From: CAZCCC01 sp964497245
GTDB lineage: Bacteria > Patescibacteriota > Patescibacteriia > Buchananbacterales > UBA6539
DNA: 34,412 nt
Direction of reading: 5' to 3'
Assembly: GCA_964497245.1 (NCBI GenBank)
Contig: CAZCCC010000012.1
Location: 1 to 34,412 of the forward strand
The notes below the pieces were generated by a model, which saw only the letters and a program-made list of their open reading frames with translations, was not told where the DNA came from and did no database searches. The translations under genes were made by a program, and so were the position numbers. Of this stretch, positions 1-5,619 are shown in pieces (the first letter of the stretch is position 1; each line of letters opens with the position of its first letter).

Positions 1-1
1 A

Positions 2-43
2 TTTTTTGAAGTGGAAGTGGTAAGTCAGAAAATAAGCAATTAA
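2..43 (+). CDS. C-terminal end of a CDS, possibly an FKBP-type peptidyl-prolyl isomerase (partial)
   Basis: Only the last 13 residues (FFEVEVVSQKISN) and a TAA stop lie inside the window. This is the only frame at the left edge that stays open for more than a few codons, and a rho-independent terminator follows 59 bp later, as expected for the end of a plus-strand gene. The alternating hydrophobic/acidic strand FFEVEV resembles the last beta strand of FKBP-type isomerases (LxFxVEL). That assignment rests on a very short match and is a guess; the existence of a coding end is more secure. Confidence 0.4.
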   Translation, partial: FFEVEVVSQKISN

Positions 44-100
44 TAAATTATCATACTTTGAAATTTTTTGTATTTTAAAAAAATTATAAATTTTTGGATT

Positions 101-127
101 GCCGCATGAATTATGCGGTTTTTTTTA
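101..127 (+). terminator. Rho-independent terminator
   Basis: The inverted repeat CCGCAT (102-107) / ATGCGG (113-118) with a 5-nt loop is followed directly by a run of eight or more T. It closes the gene that enters from the left edge. Confidence 0.8.
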
Positions 128-187
128 AATAAAGGGTATTAACCGTGGAATCCCACACCTTAATTAAAATATACAAGACAGGATCCT

Positions 188-222
188 CGATTTTTCCTCC
201 GCCAAAGGCGGAGGAAAAATCG
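188..222. repeat. Perfect 16-bp inverted repeat with 3-nt loop
   Basis: CGATTTTTCCTCCGCC (188-203) and its exact complement GGCGGAGGAAAAATCG (207-222) flank AAA. The T-run precedes the GC part and the A-run follows it, the reverse of what an intrinsic terminator needs on either strand. The transcript would form a very stable hairpin. It sits directly upstream of intergenic repeat copy 1. Confidence 0.85.
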
Positions 223-231
223 GAACGGAGT

Positions 232-393
232 ATTAACCCTTTTTGGCTCCTCGGCTCGGCCCAGCACCTATTTTACTAATATCATATATAAATTAAAAAA
301 CCTATTTAATTTTTTAAAAAATTATTTAACGCTTTTATTAATTGATACGTAAAATAGGTGCTGGGCACTCTCTCTACGTCGCCAATAAAAAAA
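232..393 (+). repeat. Intergenic repeat element, copy 1 (long inverted termini)
   Basis: About 160 bp that recurs at 13395-13553 with only scattered differences, and inverted and degraded near 24190-24340. It contains a perfect 17-bp inverted repeat: CCCAGCACCTATTTTAC (260-276) and its complement at 349-365. The conserved flanks are TTTTTGGC on the left and GCCAATAAAAA on the right, which can also pair. The AT-rich centre holds no ORF. It could be a MITE-like element or a structured RNA. Its A-run at the right end doubles as the U-tract of the terminator of the minus-strand gene. Confidence 0.85.
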
Positions 394-411
394 CAAACCA
401 TTAAGGTTTGT
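387..411 (-). terminator. Rho-independent terminator of the minus-strand hypothetical gene
   Basis: Read on the minus strand, ACAAACC-loop-GGTTTGT is followed by seven T. It lies just past the stop codon of the gene at 417-767 and shares its U-tract with the right end of the intergenic repeat. Confidence 0.8.
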
Positions 412-416
412 ATGAA

Positions 417-767
417 TTAATGCCCCCCACCGTAGAAAATTCTGCCTTTTTGACCCGGCACGGTAACCATTCGTTGTTTTTCCCTTGTAGGGCAATGGAC
501 TAGCCGGGCTACTTGTTGCTTTCCTTGCAATACAATTTGGAAAAGAACTTCGTCGCCTTTTTTTAGTTGTCCATATCTGGACTGAATTGGCAATATTTTG
601 CCAAAGCTGCTACTGGTTTTGTCGGTAACTTCCACAGTAATAATTTTCTTAGTTACTGTTTTTTGCCTTGGTATATATGTCAACGAATAAGGATCATCAA
701 CATATACTGTTTCTTCTTGAATTTCTTCGTGAAAAATACCCTCAACTTCGTCTGACCTTTTTTCCAT
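417..767 (-). CDS. Conserved-looking hypothetical protein, 116 aa
   Basis: I do not recognise a family. The protein is soluble, with no signal peptide or membrane segment. An acidic N-terminus (residues 1-25) leads into a strand-rich, basic C-terminal half (about residues 40-105) with repeated beta-strand patterns such as KKIITVEVTD and DEVLFQIVLQGKQQVARLV, suggesting a small beta-barrel. It ends GRIFYGGGH. The start is well supported: AAGGAG lies 8 nt before the ATG, and a TTGACT / GATAAT promoter lies upstream. With its own promoter, strong SD and terminator it forms a self-contained transcription unit divergent from GAPDH. Function unknown. Confidence 0.7.
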   Translation of the reverse strand: MEKRSDEVEGIFHEEIQEETVYVDDPYSLTYIPRQKTVTKKIITVEVTDKTSSSFGKILPIQSRYGQLKKGDEVLFQIVLQGKQQVARLVHCPTREKQRMVTVPGQKGRIFYGGGH

Positions 768-799
768 GAGTAAGTCTCCTTATATTGTGTCAAAAATAA

Positions 800-826
800 A
801 TTATCACATAAAGATTTTTTAGTCAA
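800..826 (-). promoter_or_regulatory. Sigma-70-type promoter for the minus-strand hypothetical gene
   Basis: On the minus strand TTGACT (826-821) is followed after about 15 nt by GATAAT (805-800). The spacer is shorter than the usual 17, so the assignment is moderate. The SD and ATG of the 116-aa gene follow within 40 bp. Confidence 0.45.
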
Positions 827-874
827 TAGTTCGTTTTTGTTTTCTGTCCGAATATTTTCATGTTTATAATTTTG

Positions 875-883
875 TGTTATACT
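875..883 (+). promoter_or_regulatory. Extended -10 promoter of GAPDH gene
   Basis: TGTTATACT matches the extended -10 form TG-N-TATAAT, 37 bp before the GAPDH start. The same TGTTATAAT-type element stands before hydB (4507-4515) and the methyltransferase at 16636. No convincing -35 is present, as is common for extended -10 promoters. Confidence 0.6.
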
Positions 884-920
884 TTTGACAATGGATAGTT
901 AATAAATAATTTAAATAAAT

Positions 921-1943
921 ATGCCAATAAAAATTGCAATAAACGGTTTTGGGAGAATTGGCCGGGCCGCTTTCAAGATTGCCTTGGAAAATAAAAATAT
1001 TGAAGTGGTTGCGATAAACGATTTAATGGATAACAAGGTTCTTGCCCATCTTTTAAAATATGACACGGTTTATGGACAACATTCCGCTTCCATCCAAGGC
1101 ATTAAAGAGGGAATTAAAATTTCGGGTAAACTATATCCGGTCTTTGAGGAAAGGGAGCCTGCAAAATTACCTTGGAAAGAATTGAAGGTTGATGTTGTTT
1201 TGGAATGTACCGGGATATTTCGGGACAAAAAAACCGCAGGGGAGCATCTGAAAGCCGGTGCCAGGCGAGTAATAATTTCTGCGCCAGATAAAGATGGTAC
1301 TCTTCAAAATTTGGTATTTGGCACTAAATTGTCAGCTGAGAGACTTAAATTAAGGAAATGTGATCAGGTGGTTTCCATGGCATCCTGTACCACAAATTGC
1401 ATTGCTCCGGTAATGCAGATTTTGGATTCAAGGTTTGGAATAGAAAAAGCGATGATGACGACAATTCATTCTTATACTGCCGACCAGAATTTGGTTGATG
1501 GGTCGCATAAAGATTTGCGCCGAGCCAGAGCTGCCGCTCAAAATATAGTCCCAACAACTACCGGTGCGGCTAAAGCGACAAGTTTGGTGGTGCCTAATTT
1601 AAAGAATCTTTTTGATGGTATTGCAATAAGGGTTCCGACCATCTGCGTTTCAGCATCAGATATTACGGCGGTTTTAAAGAGTAAAAAAGTAACCGCTATA
1701 CAAATTAATGATGAGTTTAAAAAGGCGTTAAAGAATCCAATGTTTAAAAATATTTTAGCAGTTTCAGATAAATCGTTGGTTTCTTCAGATTTCATAGCCA
1801 ATCCCAATTCTTCAATTGTTGATTTGGAATACACCAGCGTTGTTGGCGGTAATATGGTAAAAATTTTAGCTTGGTATGATAATGAATGGGGGTATTCATG
1901 CCGGTTGGTAGAAATGGCAGAAGTTTTGGGTAAATTAAAATAG
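921..1943 (+). CDS. gap: Type I glyceraldehyde-3-phosphate dehydrogenase
   Basis: This cytosolic glycolytic enzyme oxidises and phosphorylates glyceraldehyde-3-phosphate to 1,3-bisphosphoglycerate with reduction of NAD. The N-terminal Rossmann motif INGFGRIGR spans residues 7-15, and Asp34 in the AIND segment fits NAD preference. The catalytic segment SMASCTTNC carries Cys156, His183 lies in TIHSYTADQ, and the terminal motif YDNEWGYSCR is intact. At 340 residues it has normal length. There is no SD before the ATG; expression probably relies on the extended -10 promoter at 875-883. A strong terminator at 1966-1989 makes it monocistronic. It completes the lower glycolysis set with pgk, eno and gpmI elsewhere in the window. 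Confidence 0.97.
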   Translation: MPIKIAINGFGRIGRAAFKIALENKNIEVVAINDLMDNKVLAHLLKYDTVYGQHSASIQGIKEGIKISGKLYPVFEEREPAKLPWKELKVDVVLECTGIFRDKKTAGEHLKAGARRVIISAPDKDGTLQNLVFGTKLSAERLKLRKCDQVVSMASCTTNCIAPVMQILDSRFGIEKAMMTTIHSYTADQNLVDGSHKDLRRARAAAQNIVPTTTGAAKATSLVVPNLKNLFDGIAIRVPTICVSASDITAVLKSKKVTAIQINDEFKKALKNPMFKNILAVSDKSLVSSDFIANPNSSIVDLEYTSVVGGNMVKILAWYDNEWGYSCRLVEMAEVLGKLK

Positions 1944-1965
1944 CTACTGAAATAATTAAAATATG

Positions 1966-1990
1966 AAAACCCCGCTTTTGCGGGGTTTTA
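1966..1990 (+). terminator. Rho-independent terminator after GAPDH
   Basis: AAAACCCCGC (1966-1975) pairs with GCGGGGTTTT (1980-1989) around a TTTT loop. The A-run before and T-run after would allow termination on both strands. Confidence 0.9.
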
Positions 1991-1999
1991 GTTATCCAC

Positions 2000-2036
2000 T
2001 TGACATAATTTTTTAGTATGTTAATATATTAACATA
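2000..2036 (+). promoter_or_regulatory. Promoter with 20-bp palindrome (candidate operator of the TrpR-like regulator)
   Basis: A consensus -35 TTGACA (2000-2005) is followed by TAATAT (2022-2027, 16-nt spacer), which lies inside a perfect 20-bp palindrome TATGTTAATATATTAACATA at 2017-2036. A further half-site-like TATTAATACAT follows. A palindrome over the -10 of a gene coding for a TrpR-fold repressor is what autoregulation would look like; binding itself is inferred. Confidence 0.6.
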
Positions 2037-2053
2037 TTAATACATTTATACAT

Positions 2054-2347
2054 ATGAAGCAGCCAAAAATTTTACAAAGAAGTGAAACAAAAGATTTGTT
2101 TAACGCCATTATTAAGCTAAAAAATTCTCGGGAAGCTGCAAAATTTTTCAGGGATTTATGTACGTTGGAGGAGCTTCAAGAAATGACAAAACGTTGGCAA
2201 GCGGTAAAAATGATTGAAAAAGGAAAACTTTATCGCGAAATATCGGAAAAAACTGGTTTAAGTACAACCACTGTCACCAGAGTAGCTTATTGGTTTAAGA
2301 ATGGTGAAGGCGGATATAGGCTGATTTTGAGCAGGATTAAAAAATAA
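2054..2347 (+). CDS. TrpR/YerC/YecD-family helix-turn-helix regulator
   Basis: This 97-aa all-helical protein matches the TrpR superfamily: FRDLCTLEELQEMTKRWQAVKMI (about residues 37-59) corresponds to the TrpR dimer core, and YREISEKTGLSTTTVTRVAYWF (about 63-84) is the DNA-reading helix-turn-helix. In the YerC/YecD branch the ligand is unknown; in E. coli TrpR it is tryptophan. The ATG lacks an SD. Its promoter contains a perfect palindrome, suggesting autorepression. The next genes downstream are zinc-ribbon protein, hisI and hisG, so control of amino-acid or phosphoribosyl metabolism is possible, but the effector cannot be read from sequence. Confidence 0.88.
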   Translation: MKQPKILQRSETKDLFNAIIKLKNSREAAKFFRDLCTLEELQEMTKRWQAVKMIEKGKLYREISEKTGLSTTTVTRVAYWFKNGEGGYRLILSRIKK

Positions 2348-2355
2348 ATAATTTT

Positions 2356-2412
2356 ATGTATATTTCAATAAGAATAAAATATAATCATCATTGCCAAATT
2401 TTCTCACCGTAG
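2356..2412 (+). CDS. Candidate leader peptide with tandem His codons (18 aa)
   Basis: ATG at 2356 opens an 18-codon frame, MYISIRIKYNHHCQIFSP, ending with TAG at 2410-2412. The two consecutive His codons are at 2386-2391, and the frame lies in the leader of an operon coding for HisI and HisG. Its stop codon falls inside CCGTAG (2407-2412), which is complementary to CTACGG (2454-2459) of the terminator hairpin downstream. There is no good SD and only two His codons (E. coli hisL has seven), so it could be chance. The layout nevertheless fits translation-coupled attenuation. Confidence 0.4.
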   Translation: MYISIRIKYNHHCQIFSP

Positions 2413-2469
2413 ACGAGGCAATTTGGTATTTTTAAAATATTGACTTACCCCGCCTACGGCGGGGTTTTT
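2390..2469 (+). promoter_or_regulatory. Candidate transcription attenuator of the zinc-ribbon/hisI/hisG operon
   Basis: The segment holds several competing pairings. ATTGCC (2390-2395) can pair with GGCAAT (2417-2422), or CCAAATT (2394-2400) with AATTTGG (2420-2426). CCGTAG (2407-2412) can pair with CTACGG (2454-2459), which would prevent the terminator hairpin CCCCGCC (2448-2454) / GGCGGGG (2458-2464) followed by TTTTT. The terminator itself is clear. Its role could be plain termination of the TrpR-like gene or conditional attenuation of the genes that start at 2514. Confidence 0.5.
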
Positions 2470-2513
2470 GCTTATAGGAAGCATTACCAACGCTCTTTGA
2501 AAGGAGAAAAATT

Positions 2514-2777
2514 ATGAATTGCCTTGATTGTCATTTTGAATGTGTCGGACCTTTTGTTTATGCAAAGGTTCTTTTAGACAAATCAGGCCAGCTTTTTATG
2601 GTAATGAATCGTTTTGAAACCGTGTATGTTTGCAAAGAATGTAAAAGACATTGGGTTTTGGATAGTCTTTGTGGCGTTTGCGGCGGAGAAAGATTCACAA
2701 ACAAAAAGGATTGTATAACAATATGCTCTAATCGCGGTAATTGGGAAGCATATGAATTGGGTGGTGGATGCCATTAA
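2514..2777 (+). CDS. Small zinc-ribbon-like protein, 87 aa
   Basis: The family is not recognised. Cysteines are arranged as CxxC at residues 3-6, Cys10, CxxC at 40-43, CxxC at 53-56 (CGVCGG) and later single Cys, which resembles a small zinc- or iron-binding ribbon protein. There is no signal peptide. A strong SD (GAAAGGAG) precedes the ATG. It is the first gene of the unit that continues with hisI 28 bp later and hisG, so it is probably co-expressed with them; a role in histidine synthesis or metal supply for HisI is only guesswork. Confidence 0.65.
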   Translation: MNCLDCHFECVGPFVYAKVLLDKSGQLFMVMNRFETVYVCKECKRHWVLDSLCGVCGGERFTNKKDCITICSNRGNWEAYELGGGCH

Positions 2778-2805
2778 CCTTCTTCGGCTACGAAAGGAAA
2801 AGCGA

Positions 2806-3165
2806 ATGAAAAAAAAGATTTATTTTGGATTAGATCCTGATTTTAAGAAAATGTCAGGATTAATAGTAGCAGTTGCTCAAGATTATCAAACAAAAGAGGT
2901 TCTAATGCAGGCATTCATGAATAGGCAAGCATGGGAAAAAACTTTAGAAAGCAAAAAGGCTTGGTTTTGGTCTCGTTCCCGAAAAAAACTTTGGCTTAAA
3001 GGTAATACCTCGGGAAATATTATGAAAGTTAAAGAAATTAGGCTTGATTGCGATTGTGATTGTGTGCTTTTATCGGTTGAAGTTTGTGGTGATAAGGTTG
3101 CCTGTCATACAGGTTCAAGATCATGTTTCAGTTTACCTCTAAATTTTGAAGGAGAAATGACATGA
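2806..3165 (+). CDS. hisI: Phosphoribosyl-AMP cyclohydrolase
   Basis: This enzyme catalyses the third step of histidine synthesis, opening the adenine ring of phosphoribosyl-AMP. The signature is complete: EVLMQAFMN, AWFWSRSRKKLWLKGNTSGN, the metal-binding DCDCD and CHTGSRSCF with the zinc-ligand cysteines. I chose ATG 2806 because GAAAGGA precedes it at good spacing, giving 119 residues as usual for single-domain HisI; an earlier in-frame ATG at 2752 lies inside the previous gene. The HisE pyrophosphohydrolase domain often fused to HisI is absent. The gene overlaps hisG by 4 bp (ATGA), implying translational coupling. Confidence 0.95.
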   Translation: MKKKIYFGLDPDFKKMSGLIVAVAQDYQTKEVLMQAFMNRQAWEKTLESKKAWFWSRSRKKLWLKGNTSGNIMKVKEIRLDCDCDCVLLSVEVCGDKVACHTGSRSCFSLPLNFEGEMT

Positions 3166-4121
3166 ATATAGATTCGTATAAGTGCCAGTTATTGATTCCT
3201 GACGGTTCTCTTAAATACGTCGTAGATGAATTTTTAAGCCAAGCCGGATTGTCAATTTATTTCCCAACGGAAAGGTCATATTCCGGTACAATTGGAAATG
3301 AAGGCATTTTTCCAAAAAACGCCAATAGTGTGATAAGGATGAGACCTTGGGATATGCCTTTGCAAGTAGCTTTAGGAAACGCCGCTTTAGCTATAACTGC
3401 TCAAGATATGATCTGGGAAGCAGGGATTGAAATGTTAAAGAATGAAAATCCAGTCCAGGCATGGATGTCAGATATTAATTCTGGCCGGGTAATAATGGTT
3501 GACAGTTATCCGATTTCTCGGGCAGGGGTTGGTTTTACACAGCTATCTCTTGCCGTACCCAATGATTCAGTCATTGAGAGTATTGATGATCTGAATTCCA
3601 ATCATAGAATTGCAACTGAGTATGTTGGATTAGCAAAGAGATATTTTTTTTCACAAGGGATTACTCCTGACATTATGTATTGGCACGGATCTCTTGAGGC
3701 TGCCGGAGTGTTTGCTGATGCTATTTTGGAGAATGTTGAGACAGGCAGATCTTTGGAAGTTAATGGCTGGAAAATTATTGCCAGTCTGCCACGATCCCGT
3801 GCTTGTTTAATTGCCGATCCTAGACTCATGGATACGGAAAGTTGGCAGCTAGTTTTGCAATTTTCATTGGTACTAAGGTCTGTAATTGAGGCAAAAAAAA
3901 GAGTATTAATCTCTTTTAATGTTGATAATTCGCTACTTGATGATGCTTTGCGGATTTTGCCAGCGGCTGATAAACCAACAGTAAGTAGCTTGGCGGGAAT
4001 TGATAAGTCGGCTGTTCAATCTGTTCTTTTTAAGAATTATGCCCCGCTTATTATGGCAAAACTTAAAAGAATAGGATGTACAGCGTTGTTTGGAAATGAA
4101 ATTAGTTGGTATATCCAATAA
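3162..4121 (+). CDS. hisG: ATP phosphoribosyltransferase, long form
   Basis: HisG condenses ATP and PRPP to start histidine synthesis. Recognisable segments are ALAITAQDMIWEAG (about residues 73-86), RIATEYVGLAKRYFFSQGI, the PRPP-loop region GSLEAAGVFADAILENVETG and, C-terminally, PAADKPTVSSL with AVQSVLFKN and LKRIGCTALF. The last block is the regulatory ACT-like HisG_C domain that binds histidine in long-form enzymes, so feedback inhibition is expected. At 319 aa it is slightly longer than usual. GGAG precedes the ATG within the end of hisI. A strong terminator follows. The remaining his genes are not in this window. Confidence 0.88.
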   Translation: MNIDSYKCQLLIPDGSLKYVVDEFLSQAGLSIYFPTERSYSGTIGNEGIFPKNANSVIRMRPWDMPLQVALGNAALAITAQDMIWEAGIEMLKNENPVQAWMSDINSGRVIMVDSYPISRAGVGFTQLSLAVPNDSVIESIDDLNSNHRIATEYVGLAKRYFFSQGITPDIMYWHGSLEAAGVFADAILENVETGRSLEVNGWKIIASLPRSRACLIADPRLMDTESWQLVLQFSLVLRSVIEAKKRVLISFNVDNSLLDDALRILPAADKPTVSSLAGIDKSAVQSVLFKNYAPLIMAKLKRIGCTALFGNEISWYIQ

Positions 4122-4137
4122 ATGTTTTTCTCTGTTT

Positions 4138-4167
4138 AACGGCTATTTTCAGTAGCCGTTTTTTTAT
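4138..4167 (+). terminator. Rho-independent terminator after hisG
   Basis: AACGGCTA (4138-4145) pairs with TAGCCGTT (4153-4160), followed by a run of T. Confidence 0.92.
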
Positions 4168-4195
4168 TGACTTTTTTACAGTGTTATGTTATTTT
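4167..4195 (+). promoter_or_regulatory. Promoter for the 76-aa gene
   Basis: TTGACT (4167-4172), a 17-nt spacer and TATTTT (4190-4195) preceded by TG-N. It starts immediately after the hisG terminator and 33 bp before the next ATG. Confidence 0.6.
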
Positions 4196-4227
4196 TTCAG
4201 GACAGCAAAAGAAAGGAGAAATGAGCT

Positions 4228-4458
4228 ATGAGTTTGATTGTTCTATTTACAAATGGAGATGCCAGTCTGAGCAGGATTAAAGGTTTATTGGGTAATTTTT
4301 CGGAAAACGCCTTTCGCTGCGATAAGCTTTTTGGAGATTCTTTTGCAATTTTATTTATTGTTTCTGAAAAAGATATAAAAGAATTAGCCGCAAAACTCCA
4401 TCAAGAAGGGGTTAAAAAAATTTTTATAATCCCCAATGTGGAAGAATACCAGGCTTAA
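4228..4458 (+). CDS. Small alpha/beta protein, 76 aa, function unknown
   Basis: No family is recognised. The pattern of predicted elements is strand (SLIVLFT), helix (residues 12-24), two strands (AFRCDKLF and SFAILFIV), helix (EKDIKELAAKLHQEG) and strand (KKIFIIP). This beta-alpha-beta-beta-alpha-beta order is that of ferredoxin-like or ACT-type small domains. There is no signal peptide. A strong SD (AAAGGAG) precedes the ATG, and it has its own promoter and terminator. Next to hisG, a small ligand-binding regulatory domain is conceivable, but this is speculation. Confidence 0.65.
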   Translation: MSLIVLFTNGDASLSRIKGLLGNFSENAFRCDKLFGDSFAILFIVSEKDIKELAAKLHQEGVKKIFIIPNVEEYQA

Positions 4459-4471
4459 TTTGAAAAATCCG

Positions 4472-4506
4472 GCGGAATTCAAAAATTTCCGCTTTTTTAT
4501 TTTTTA
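4472..4506 (+). terminator. Rho-independent terminator after the 76-aa gene
   Basis: GCGGAA (4472-4477) pairs with TTCCGC (4487-4492), followed by TTTTTT. The hydB promoter begins right behind it. Confidence 0.75.
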
Positions 4507-4515
4507 TGTTATAAT
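4507..4515 (+). promoter_or_regulatory. Perfect extended -10 promoter of hydB
   Basis: TGTTATAAT is a perfect extended -10 element. It ends 7 nt before the ATG at 4523, so transcription would begin at or within a base or two of the start codon, giving a leaderless mRNA. Confidence 0.7.
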
Positions 4516-4522
4516 TTATAAG

Positions 4523-5509
4523 ATGAAAACTAAAGAATTTTATAAATTTTTAGAATATTTGGGCCGAAAAAACATCGTTTGGGCACCTCAAGCTATTGAT
4601 GGGGAGTTGGCAGTGGAAAAAGTTTCTGATCCAAAAAAAGTTAAACTTACAAGTGAACTTCCTCTACATTCTTTTAAAAAAATTTTAGTGCCACCTGACG
4701 AGGTGCTTTTTAATTATCAAAAAAATAAGATAAAGACGGAAATTAAAGTTTTAAATCAGGTAATTTTTGGCTTGACTATTCCGGATTTGAAAGCTGTAAC
4801 CTTTTTAAGCCAAGTTTTTGCCAAAGATCCTTATTTTCAAAAAAGAATAAAAAAAACATTGATTATCGGACATAGTTTGGTTTCAGTTGATAATTTTCAG
4901 TTTTTTATGGAAAAGTTTGAAGAGGATATATTAGAGCATTTGAAATTTGATATTTTTTTGGCGGTTAAAAAAAATAAATTCGCCGTTTATACCGGTTCGG
5001 AAGACGGACAAAGGACTCTTGATGACTTTGGTTATAAAGAATATGAACATATTGAGTATGTCGGACCGATTCGCGAAGAAGGGCCTGATGCCCAAATGCT
5101 AAGAATAAGGGAAAAATTTTATAATGATTCTGAAATTTGGCGTGAGCTTGGAGAAAAATGTATTGAATGCGGAAAATGTGCTTTAGTTTGTCCTACTTGT
5201 TTTTGTTATGATATTTATGACCAGCCGGATTTTAAAAAAAATTCGGGTAGCCGCAAAAGACGCTGGGCTACTTGTTTTTATACTGATTTTTCCGAAGTTG
5301 CCGGAATTGAAACAAGTAAAATGAAGCCAAAATTCTTAAAAGATACGTCAAGCCGAATTCGTTTTTGGTATGAACATAAATTTGTTCGCTGTCCTGACCA
5401 ATTTTCCATATCTGGCTGTGTCGGTTGCGGCAGATGTTCAAAAGTTTGTCCGGTAGGAATTGATATTAAAAAGGTGTTGCAACAAATCCTGAAAGGAAAA
5501 GTTAAATAA
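4523..5509 (+). CDS. hydB: NiFe sulfhydrogenase beta subunit (4Fe-4S electron transfer)
   Basis: HydB passes electrons between the hydrogenase module (HydAD) and the flavin subunit HydG in soluble group 3b enzymes. The C-terminal third has two 4Fe-4S signatures, CIECGKCALVCPTC and CVGCGRCSKVCPVG; the N-terminal two thirds match the HydB/anaerobic sulfite reductase A type domain. I chose ATG 4523 (328 aa) over an upstream in-frame ATG at 4436, because the latter lies inside the previous gene and upstream of terminator and promoter. The extended -10 is only 7 nt upstream, implying a leaderless transcript. hydG follows after 110 bp. Confidence 0.92.
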   Translation: MKTKEFYKFLEYLGRKNIVWAPQAIDGELAVEKVSDPKKVKLTSELPLHSFKKILVPPDEVLFNYQKNKIKTEIKVLNQVIFGLTIPDLKAVTFLSQVFAKDPYFQKRIKKTLIIGHSLVSVDNFQFFMEKFEEDILEHLKFDIFLAVKKNKFAVYTGSEDGQRTLDDFGYKEYEHIEYVGPIREEGPDAQMLRIREKFYNDSEIWRELGEKCIECGKCALVCPTCFCYDIYDQPDFKKNSGSRKRRWATCFYTDFSEVAGIETSKMKPKFLKDTSSRIRFWYEHKFVRCPDQFSISGCVGCGRCSKVCPVGIDIKKVLQQILKGKVK

Positions 5510-5559
5510 TTTTAAATTTATATAAAATTTTAAAAATCCATTTGAAGAGTATGATATAA

Positions 5560-5619
5560 ATTAGGCAGATTTCAGATATTAGATTTAAAATTTAAGATAT
5601 TAGATATTAGATATTAGGT
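5560..5619 (+). repeat. Short AT-rich tandem repeat (AGATATT units)
   Basis: The hydB-hydG gap contains several near-identical copies of AGATATT, the last three in direct succession (about 5595-5616), ending at the hydG start codon. There is no ORF or clear promoter. It may be a simple slippage tract. Confidence 0.6.

Noticed and set aside
188..222. Hairpin as a bidirectional terminator
   Set aside because: T-run precedes and A-run follows the stem, the wrong polarity on both strands.
1538..1834. 98-aa minus-strand frame and other frames opposite GAPDH, pgk, mreB, hydD and gpmI
   Set aside because: Shadows of well-conserved genes; none has an SD, promoter or recognisable domain.
1992..2000. 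TTATCCACT as a DnaA box
   Set aside because: A single one-mismatch site between a terminator and a promoter is expected by chance in AT-rich DNA.
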